In this document: piece by piece, positions 1 to 5,187 of the stretch
Layout: every line of letters starts with the position of its first letter
Numbering within the stretch: position 1 is the stretch's first letter
From: an archaeon
GTDB lineage: Archaea; Nanobdellota; Nanobdellia; Woesearchaeales; ARS49
DNA: 9,957 nt
Direction of reading: 5' to 3'
Assembly (NCBI GenBank): GCA_016213425.1
Contig: JACRAI010000047.1
Coordinates: forward strand, 1 to 9,957
Notes under the pieces: generated by a model
Told to the model about the DNA's origin: nothing
The model's input: only the letters and a program-made list of their open reading frames with translations
The model's database searches: none
Translations under genes and position numbers: made by a program

Positions 1-688
1 CTTCGTTAAAATTTTCTAAGTTGTACTTAGCACAAATATGGCCAAACGCATAATTAGTATTTCTTCTAACTTTCTCAAATTGTTCATGAATGTGCAAGCC
101 ACCTAAGCCCATTACAATTATTTGGTTTGAAGTTTGAAGTTTAGGGTTCGCATTTTTGGGTTCGTTGGAAGTAGTTAATTTCACTATGCATTCTGCAATT
201 ATTCTTCCTGCTTCTTGATTTGTCCATTCTTTTTCTGTGCTTCCAATTTCTATAAATATGGTGGGTTTCTCTAAGTAAGGCCCATGATGAGTTGCTTCTT
301 GAGCAACAGCAAAATCTTTCAAAGTATTAATTTCATCAAGAATCAAAAGAGCTCTTTTCATCAAGATAGCATCAGTTGATATAAGAGTTCCAGGCTTTCC
401 TCCTAAGTCTGCAGAACCCCAATTCCCAATAGGATGAACTGTTAATGAAGGGATTCCTGATTTAGAAGAATGAGTTGTTGCAAAAATAAAAAAATCCGCA
501 TCAATCTCACGATCGATATTTTCATTATACACGCATTTATTTAAAGCTAGATAGATCTTAGCATTCTCAAACTGGTAAACGGGCTTGTTATTAAATCTCT
601 CTCCAGAATCTTTAAAATCTAATTTCAGCAGCTTATCTAGAATATTCTCTCCAGCAAGATCCGGTGAAATGATAATTGCGAACTTCAT
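1..688 (-). CDS. dtdA: D-aminoacyl-tRNA deacylase (DTD2/GEK1 family), C-terminus cut by window edge
   Basis: The frame is open from the ATG at 688 to the window edge: 229 codons with no stop. Members of this archaeal and plant family hydrolyse D-amino acids from mischarged tRNAs in the cytoplasm and so protect translation. Visible family signatures are the N-terminal MKFAIIISPDLAGENI strand, TTHSSKSGIPSLTVHPIGNW (residues 71-90), the ADLGGKPGTL loop (93-102), EATHHGP (131-137), FIEIGSTEKEW (145-155), and the late GLGGLH (194-199) and YAFGHI (213-218) segments. From family length about 40-50 residues should lie beyond the edge. A hydrophilic low-complexity stretch (about 171-189) is encoded by repeat-like DNA. 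The start is supported by a TATA-like TTTTTAAA about 26 nt upstream, which fits a leaderless mRNA. Family assignment is firm; activity is inferred. Confidence 0.93.
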   Translation of the reverse strand, partial: MKFAIIISPDLAGENILDKLLKLDFKDSGERFNNKPVYQFENAKIYLALNKCVYNENIDREIDADFFIFATTHSSKSGIPSLTVHPIGNWGSADLGGKPGTLISTDAILMKRALLILDEINTLKDFAVAQEATHHGPYLEKPTIFIEIGSTEKEWTNQEAGRIIAECIVKLTTSNEPKNANPKLQTSNQIIVMGLGGLHIHEQFEKVRRNTNYAFGHICAKYNLENFNE

Positions 689-707
689 GAAATGAATTTA
701 TCGGACT

Positions 708-718
708 CGTTTAAAAAG
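708..718 (-). promoter_or_regulatory. TATA-like promoter of dtdA
   Basis: On the minus strand this reads CTTTTTAAACG. Its centre lies about 26 nt before the dtdA ATG at 688, the usual archaeal TATA-to-start-site distance. No Shine-Dalgarno-like sequence lies between, so transcription and translation probably start at the same place. Confidence 0.55.
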
Positions 719-750
719 GTTTAGAAAAGAACACAAATATTTTAATATCT

Positions 751-1152
751 TCAAGCTTTAAGAAAAGACTTCAAGTCTTTTGTGTCTTTGTTTTTATTTG
801 CTTTCCTGGTCTTTTCTTCTTTACTAAAATAAGCGTGAACAACATTCAAAACTGCTTTCGCCTTTTCTTGTTCTGCCACACTATCTATATTACTTGCGTA
901 AGAATGAAACAATTCTGAATCCGCCATATTTGTTACTGTGGTTGAATAAGAGAATCCTCTAGGATGAAGAAGGTGTCCTCTTGGAGGTGAATCTTCTTCG
1001 TAATGCTTAACGGTTATTTTATAATTTCCAAAAGGAAGCGAAACCATTCCCGAATAAATAGTCGTATCCCCACTAAAACTCTTACCCCATGAACTAACTA
1101 ACTCACTTAATTTAACTACGTCTTCAATATTTAACTGATCATTATTTGTCAT
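751..1152 (-). CDS. Hypothetical soluble protein, 133 aa
   Basis: I do not recognise a family. The 133-residue product has no signal peptide or membrane segment. Its N-terminal half (about 10-75) is mixed, with strand-like stretches (IYSGMVSLPFGNYKITVKHY). The C-terminal third (about 85-133) is predicted helical and ends in a lysine-rich tail, KEEKTRKANKNKDTKDLKSF. There are no cysteines and no obvious catalytic motif. The ATG at 1152 is favoured because a TATA-like ATTATAAA (1174-1181 on the plus strand) is centred about 26 nt upstream, the spacing seen for other genes here. It lies 62 nt upstream of dtdA but both genes have their own TATA box, so they need not form an operon. The coherent reading frame and own promoter argue that it is real. 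Function unknown. Confidence 0.7.
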   Translation of the reverse strand: MTNNDQLNIEDVVKLSELVSSWGKSFSGDTTIYSGMVSLPFGNYKITVKHYEEDSPPRGHLLHPRGFSYSTTVTNMADSELFHSYASNIDSVAEQEKAKAVLNVVHAYFSKEEKTRKANKNKDTKDLKSFLKA

Positions 1153-1171
1153 GTTATTGTTGAAACAAGTG

Positions 1172-1183
1172 CTATTATAAAAA
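1172..1183 (-). promoter_or_regulatory. TATA-like promoter of the 133-aa gene
   Basis: The minus strand reads TTTTTTATAATA, centred about 26 nt before the ATG at 1152. The sequence between box and start has no ribosome-binding site, which suggests a leaderless transcript. Confidence 0.55.
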
Positions 1184-1235
1184 AGTTATCAAAGATGTTT
1201 TTAAACAAATAATTTTATTATTCAGAACACACTCT

Positions 1236-1326
1236 CACTGGACACCTCTTAAATCAAGAATTCTTCATTTAAACCGCCTCAAACCCCAAACTATGAACCA
1301 TAAACCACTCCACTGGACACTGGACA
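1236..1326. repeat. Degenerate C-rich intergenic repeat with CACTGGA copies
   Basis: This patch stands out from its AT-rich surroundings. It has three copies of CACTGGACA: one at 1236-1244 and two overlapping copies at 1311-1326 (a 7-bp tandem). Between them, from about 1270 to 1308, are loose AAACC/AAACT units (CTCAAACCCCAAACTATGAACC, split here by the eye into AAACC, AAACT, AACC). No ORF spans it. It lies between divergent genes, just upstream of the Bro-N promoter. Similar AAACC-type words occur at 9850-9876 and inside dtdA. It is too irregular for CRISPR. A dispersed non-coding repeat family is the simplest reading. Confidence 0.5.
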
Positions 1327-1339
1327 TTAACGCATAAGG

Positions 1340-1347
1340 TATTTAAA
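1340..1347 (+). promoter_or_regulatory. TATA box of the Bro-N gene
   Basis: The sequence is TATTTAAA. Its last base overlaps the first in-frame ATG (1347), while the second and third in-frame ATGs (1368 and 1371) lie 24-28 nt downstream of its centre. This argues that the gene really starts at 1368 or 1371 as a leaderless message. Confidence 0.6.
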
Positions 1348-1814
1348 TGAAAGTGGCAAAAAATCAGATGATGGAAGAAAAAAATAGCTTAGCGGTATTT
1401 CAAGATAAGAAAATAAGAAATATTTGGTTTAACGAAGAATGGTGGTTTTCTCTCGAAGATGTTGTTTTTGCCTTAACAGATTCTAGAGATCCTAAGCAAT
1501 ATATTCAGAAAATGAAACAAAGAGATAACTCTCTGGACAAAGGGTGGGTACAAATTGTACGTACCCTTCTGATGCAAACTTTTGGAGGAGCGCAATCAGT
1601 AAATTGTATAAATACCGAAGGAGCATTCAGAATCATCCAATCAATACCATCACCAAAAGCAGAACCATTCAAGTTATGGTTGGCTAAAGAAGGGGGAGAA
1701 GTGGCGGGCAATGCTAGAGAAGACTTAGAAAAACGAAGCGGTAAAAAAGTTGTTACAAGAGAAAACTATTTAGCACAACCTGAAAAGACTAAAAGATTGG
1801 AAGCAAAGAAATGA
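1347..1814 (+). CDS. Bro-N domain protein (BRO/DinD-like N-terminal domain only)
   Basis: The product (155 aa from the first ATG; about 147-148 aa from the likelier ATGs at 1368/1371) looks like a stand-alone Bro-N domain. Visible signatures are AVFQDKKIRNIWFNEEWWFSLEDVV at about residues 17-41 (the I-R-x-I-W, E-W-W-F-S, D-V-V pattern), the central D-P-K-Q-Y-I segment, and NTEGAFRIIQSIPSPKAEPFKLWLA at about 88-112. The tail AGNAREDLEKRSGKKVVTRENYL resembles the end of DNA-damage-inducible protein D-type proteins. Bro-N domains bind DNA and are common in viruses, phages and accessory regions. No second domain is present. The TATA box position supports a start at 1368/1371. A nucleotidyltransferase-like gene with its own TATA box starts 37 nt downstream. 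The specific role is unknown. Confidence 0.85.
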   Translation: MKVAKNQMMEEKNSLAVFQDKKIRNIWFNEEWWFSLEDVVFALTDSRDPKQYIQKMKQRDNSLDKGWVQIVRTLLMQTFGGAQSVNCINTEGAFRIIQSIPSPKAEPFKLWLAKEGGEVAGNAREDLEKRSGKKVVTRENYLAQPEKTKRLEAKK

Positions 1815-1820
1815 ATCAAG

Positions 1821-1828
1821 TATTTAAA
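1821..1828 (+). promoter_or_regulatory. TATA box of the nucleotidyltransferase-like gene
   Basis: TATTTAAA, identical to the Bro-N box at 1340-1347, lies 7 nt after the Bro-N stop. Its centre is about 27 nt before the ATG at 1852. The gene therefore appears to be transcribed from its own leaderless promoter even though it closely follows Bro-N. Confidence 0.6.
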
Positions 1829-1851
1829 CAAAAATATCTAAATTTGTAAAA

Positions 1852-2436
1852 ATGATAGAACTTATCAACGAGAACACAATAAAGTTAAGCAAAGAAATCA
1901 ACGATTTGGATAAATTTGTCTTTGACTTTGTTGATATTTTAAAGAAACATACAAATTACATAATTATTAGTGGTTTTATTTCTATTTTGTTTGGAAGATC
2001 TAGAGGTACAGAGGATGTTGATATACTCATTCCAGAAGTCAGTAAAACTGAATGGACAAAAATAAATAATGAATTATTCAAAAAATTTGAGTGTCTTAAT
2101 TGTAATACTTCTGAAGAGACTTATAACTATTTGGCAGATGGTTTATCTGTGAGATTTGCAAGAAAAGGAGAGATCATTCCTAATATGGAATTAAAATTTG
2201 CTAAATATGATATTGATAATTTGTCCTTAAAAGACAAAATAAAAGTTATAATAGCCAATCACGAGTTATTTATAGGCCCAATAGAATTGCAGATTGTTTA
2301 CAAAAAGAAGATTCTCAAATCAGATAAAGATTTAGAGGATGCCAAACATTTAGAAATAGTACTGAAAGATCAAATAAGTCAAGAAAAAATTAAATATTAT
2401 GATGCATTAGTCAAAGAATTATGGAAAAAGCGTTAA
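1852..2436 (+). CDS. Nucleotidyltransferase-fold protein (MNT/AbiEii-like), 194 aa
   Basis: Residues 36-60 (YIIISGFISILFGRSRGTEDVDILI) match the nucleotidyltransferase core: a strand, S-G (40-41), a helix, then R-x-T-E-D-V-D (51-57), whose Asp55 and Asp57 would bind metal. A later carboxylate in the strand around NMELKF (Glu113) may be the third ligand. SDKDLEDAKHL (157-167) resembles the K-D-L-x-D motif of MNT/AbiEii-type enzymes. Members of this broad family can nucleotidylate tRNA or proteins, often as toxins or abortive-infection proteins paired with a small helical partner. The last codons overlap a 59-codon ORF, which fits a two-gene module. There is no signal peptide or membrane segment. 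The fold is well supported; substrate and toxin role are inference. Confidence 0.78.
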   Translation: MIELINENTIKLSKEINDLDKFVFDFVDILKKHTNYIIISGFISILFGRSRGTEDVDILIPEVSKTEWTKINNELFKKFECLNCNTSEETYNYLADGLSVRFARKGEIIPNMELKFAKYDIDNLSLKDKIKVIIANHELFIGPIELQIVYKKKILKSDKDLEDAKHLEIVLKDQISQEKIKYYDALVKELWKKR

Positions 2437-2600
2437 ATAGGAAGCAAAGAATGGATTTTGTTGAGCAATGGGCGAATTATGTTAGAGAAAACAAAGACTG
2501 GAGCAGTCAACAAGCCAGACTTATTAATTCTATGCTCGATAATTCTAAAAAAAGTTTGTTAAGCAAAAAAGAATATTTAGAAATTAAGAATAAAGTGTAA
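2421..2600 (+). CDS. Small helical protein, 59 aa, partner of the nucleotidyltransferase-like protein
   Basis: The ORF begins at the ATG at 2421, 16 nt before the end of the upstream gene in another frame, and stops at 2598-2600, one base before the Hef ATG. An internal ATG at 2451 would give 49 residues beginning MDFVEQWANYVRENKDW; either start is possible. The product is short, charged and predicted helical, with a W-A-x-Y-V-x-x-N-K-x-W segment then QQARLINSMLDNS and a lysine-rich end. From memory, small ORFs of this general look (W-x-x-F/Y-V ... W ... Q ... IN) follow nucleotidyltransferase-like genes in archaea, so an antitoxin-like or adaptor role is a reasonable guess. The tight overlap supports co-translation. 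Not assigned to a named family. Confidence 0.62.
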   Translation: MEKALNRKQRMDFVEQWANYVRENKDWSSQQARLINSMLDNSKKSLLSKKEYLEIKNKV

Positions 2601-2601
2601 A

Positions 2602-4791
2602 ATGCTAATTAATTTCACGCCAAGGTTATACCAGGAAACAATATTGCATACCTGCACTAGAAATAACACTTTGGTTGTGCTTCCTACAGGAATGGGAAAA
2701 ACCGGAATTGCCTTAATGCTTGCAGTTCATAGATTAAAAGTTCATCCTAATAACAAGATCTTATTTCTTTCACCAACCAAACCTTTAGTTGAACAGCATT
2801 ATAACACTTTCAGGAAGCATATTGAATTAGAGGAAGAAAAATTTGCTTTATTTACTGGTAGTGTTAAACCAGAAAAAAGACATGAGTTATGGAATGCTGC
2901 GCAATTTATATTTTCAACACCTCAAGGTTTAGAAAATGACATCATAAGCAGCAAGATTGATTTGAAAAATGTCAGTTTGTGTGTATTTGATGAAGCACAC
3001 AGAGCTGTTGGGGATTATGCGTACGTCTTTATCGCTAAACAATACAACAAAAAAGCAGATTTCCCCCGCGTTCTAGCATTAACAGCAAGCCCCGGAGATG
3101 ATTTAGAAAAAATAACAGAATTATGCAGTTGTTTAGATATCGAGCAAGTAGAAATAAGAACAGACGAAGATCCAGATGTTAAGCCTTACGTTCAAGAGTT
3201 GGAAGCAAAGTATATCAATTTAGATTTACCTTTAGAATTTTTACAAGTAAAAAAATTCTTGGACGACTGCTACACTTCAAAGCTAGAGCAAGTAAAAAAA
3301 TACGGTTTTGCAAATAGAACCACTATTAACAAAAGTGAATTATTAAGCTTGCAGTCACAACTAGTTGCTCGAATGAATCAAGAGAAAGATTTTGACATGA
3401 TGAAAAGCGTCTCGTTAATTGCTGAAGCATTGAAAGTTCAGCATGCGCTGGAAATGCTTGAAACACAAGGAATGCACCAATTAAAAAATTATTTGGAGCA
3501 ATTAGAAGAAGAAAGCTACAAAACAAAAACTAAAGCAGTAAAAAATTTAGTTAATGATCTTAACTTCCGAAGCGCGTTAATAAGCGCGAAAAATTTGAGC
3601 GATCAAGGATTGAAACATCCAAAACAAACAAAAGTTGTAGAAATAATAAAAAAAGAAGTTAAAGAAAATAATAAAGTTAAAATAATTTTGTTCACGCAAT
3701 ATCGAGACACGGGAAATTTAATTAAGAAAGAACTCGATAAAGAAAATATTCTTTCAGAATTATTTGTAGGGCAAGCAAGAAGAAAAGATAAAAAAGGTTT
3801 AAGCCAAAAAGAACAAGCAGCACTTATAGAGCAATTCAAGGATGGAGTTTTCAACATATTAATAGCAACAAGTGTTGCAGAAGAAGGATTGGATATTCCA
3901 AGTGTTGACTTAGTAGTATTTTACGAGCCAATACCTTCAGCAATTAGAAGCATTCAAAGGAGAGGAAGAACGGGAAGACAAGAAAAAGGCAGGTTAATAG
4001 TTCTCATAGCTAAAGGAACAAGAGATGAAGGATATAGGTGGAGCGCGCATCATAAAGAAAAAAGAATGAATACAATTCTGCAAAACTTAAAGACAAAACT
4101 TAGACTGCCGCAAAAAGAAAAAAATATTTATGATTATGAAACAAAAGAAAAACCTACAATAATTGCAGATTATAGAGAAAAAGGAAGCGAAGTATTGAAA
4201 AATTTAATGGACAGGTCAGAATTAACGCTTCAACAATTGTCCCATGGAGACTATATTCTAAGTCCCAGTGTGGGAATAGAACTTAAAAAAAAAGATGATT
4301 TTGTGAATAGCATTATAGACGGCAGATTGCTGGAACAATTAAAAAATTTAAGAAACCAATTTCAAAAACCAATCCTAATACTGGAAGGAGACAAAGACAT
4401 ATATAGTATAAGGAACATTCACCCCAACGCAGTTAGAGGCATGCTTGCAACAATCGCTGCAGGATTTGGAATACCGATAATCTACACTAGCAATAGTAAA
4501 GAAACTGGTGAAATGCTTTTAACTATTGCCAGAAGAGAGCAAGAACAAGAAGGTAAATATTTTCATCCTCATTCTGAAAAACAATTAAGCGATTTGAAAA
4601 CACAACAGGAATATATTGTTTCATCATTGCCAAATATAGGGCCTCAAATAGGTAAATCATTGTTAAATCACTTCAAAACAATAAAAAAAATATTTAGTGC
4701 GAGCGAAGAAGAATTAAAACAAGTAGATGGCGTAGGAGAAAAAACTGCAAAAAATATAAAAGAAGTAAGCGAGAAAGAGTATGAAAAATAA
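2602..4791 (+). CDS. hef: Hef-type DEAH helicase / XPF-family nuclease, 729 aa
   Basis: Archaeal Hef (relative of FANCM/XPF) processes stalled replication forks by unwinding branched DNA and cutting it. The N-terminal SF2 helicase has PTGMGKT (28-34), DEAH (130-133) and TASPG (161-165). A helical insert spans about 210-335. The second helicase half has FTQYRDT (364-370), ATSVAEEGLD (422-431) and QRRGRTGR (452-459). The XPF-type nuclease follows, with IIADYREKGSE (520-530), HGDYI (548-552), the catalytic block E560-L561-K562-x3-D566, and IIDGRL (571-576). Two helix-hairpin-helix motifs end the protein (LPNIGPQIGKSLL about 676-688; VDGVGEKTAKNI about 708-719). Length is close to known Hef proteins (about 750). 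Oddity: the nuclease signature ERKxxxD reads ELKxxxD. A weak TATA-like TATTTAG (2574-2580) lies about 26 nt upstream. Confidence 0.95.
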   Translation: MLINFTPRLYQETILHTCTRNNTLVVLPTGMGKTGIALMLAVHRLKVHPNNKILFLSPTKPLVEQHYNTFRKHIELEEEKFALFTGSVKPEKRHELWNAAQFIFSTPQGLENDIISSKIDLKNVSLCVFDEAHRAVGDYAYVFIAKQYNKKADFPRVLALTASPGDDLEKITELCSCLDIEQVEIRTDEDPDVKPYVQELEAKYINLDLPLEFLQVKKFLDDCYTSKLEQVKKYGFANRTTINKSELLSLQSQLVARMNQEKDFDMMKSVSLIAEALKVQHALEMLETQGMHQLKNYLEQLEEESYKTKTKAVKNLVNDLNFRSALISAKNLSDQGLKHPKQTKVVEIIKKEVKENNKVKIILFTQYRDTGNLIKKELDKENILSELFVGQARRKDKKGLSQKEQAALIEQFKDGVFNILIATSVAEEGLDIPSVDLVVFYEPIPSAIRSIQRRGRTGRQEKGRLIVLIAKGTRDEGYRWSAHHKEKRMNTILQNLKTKLRLPQKEKNIYDYETKEKPTIIADYREKGSEVLKNLMDRSELTLQQLSHGDYILSPSVGIELKKKDDFVNSIIDGRLLEQLKNLRNQFQKPILILEGDKDIYSIRNIHPNAVRGMLATIAAGFGIPIIYTSNSKETGEMLLTIARREQEQEGKYFHPHSEKQLSDLKTQQEYIVSSLPNIGPQIGKSLLNHFKTIKKIFSASEEELKQVDGVGEKTAKNIKEVSEKEYEK

Positions 4792-4807
4792 CACTTTTTC
4801 GAAAAAC

Positions 4808-4977
4808 ATGAAATGTCAAGAATGTAATATCTAATTAAAGAAGTTAAAGTGAAAATACAAGATGCGGATAGTGATGTTATTAGCTACCAATGTGATAAAT
4901 GTGGTAATTTTGATTTTGAAGAAACTTCAATAAAAAAAGCCATAACAGAAATAAAGGTTAAAAAAGAATCATTCTAA
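4808..4977 (+). pseudogene. Zinc-ribbon protein gene broken by a frameshift
   Basis: From the ATG at 4808 one frame reads MKCQECNI and stops at 4832-4834. The next frame opens after a stop at 4825-4827 and runs from 4831 to TAA at 4975-4977, encoding IKEVKVKIQDADSDVISYQC then DKCGNFDFEE and a lysine-rich helix. A one-base insertion near 4828-4831 (one base missing here) would join them into a protein of about 56 residues with two C-x-x-C pairs (codons at 4814 and 4823; 4891 and 4900), the expected layout of a small archaeal zinc ribbon. The gene lies 16 nt after Hef. Its 3' end overlaps the convergent lipoprotein gene by 9 nt. It could be a true pseudogene, an assembly error, or less likely programmed frameshifting. 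The original function is unknown. Confidence 0.72.
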
Positions 4978-5187
4978 CAGATCTTCAATTTCTTCAAAAC
5001 CTTTAGTAACCGTACTGAGATCTTCTACAACTTCTGATTGTTTCTTAACTGCTTCTTCTCGAGTTTTTGGAACTGGCTCTTGAGCTAAGTCTTTCTTTTC
5101 ATTTTGATTGCCCGATATTTCTTTTTGTTGAGAAACACAGCCAATAATGAATAATAACAATACTGCTAGAACAATGAATTTTTTCAT
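4969..5187 (-). CDS. Small predicted lipoprotein, 72 aa
   Basis: The N-terminus MKKFIVLAVLLLFIIGC is a classic lipoprotein signal: two lysines, a hydrophobic core (residues 4-15) and a lipobox I-I-G-C with Cys17 as the likely lipidated residue. The mature part is only about 56 residues, hydrophilic and low in complexity (Q/N/K/E-rich to about 40), ending in a probable helix (EEAVKKQSEVVEDLSTVTKG and on to the end). Its ATG overlaps the TGA of the upstream 457-aa exported protein as ATGA (5184-5187), which implies translational coupling and a joint function on the outer face of the membrane. No enzymatic motif is visible. It ends convergently with the broken zinc-ribbon gene. It could anchor or space the larger partner; that is inference. 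Confidence 0.82.
   Translation of the reverse strand: MKKFIVLAVLLLFIIGCVSQQKEISGNQNEKKDLAQEPVPKTREEAVKKQSEVVEDLSTVTKGFEEIEDLLE

Noticed and set aside
1236..1326. CRISPR array from the repeated CACTGGACA and AAACC words
   Set aside because: The units are 5-9 nt, irregularly spaced and degenerate, with no repeat-spacer periodicity and no cas genes in the window.
1505..1711. Minus-strand open frame inside the Bro-N gene
   Set aside because: It is antisense to conserved Bro-N codons and has no promoter or family signature.
3326..3857. Two minus-strand open frames inside hef (3326-3526 and 3603-3857)
   Set aside because: They lie wholly within a firmly identified helicase gene and translate to Ser/Phe/Leu-rich shadow sequence.
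4781..4807. An upstream ATG at 4781 for the zinc-ribbon gene
   Set aside because: It would add MKNNTFSKN and overlap the end of hef. Small zinc ribbons usually begin right at M-K-C, so 4808 is the simpler start, although a coupled start at 4781 cannot be excluded.
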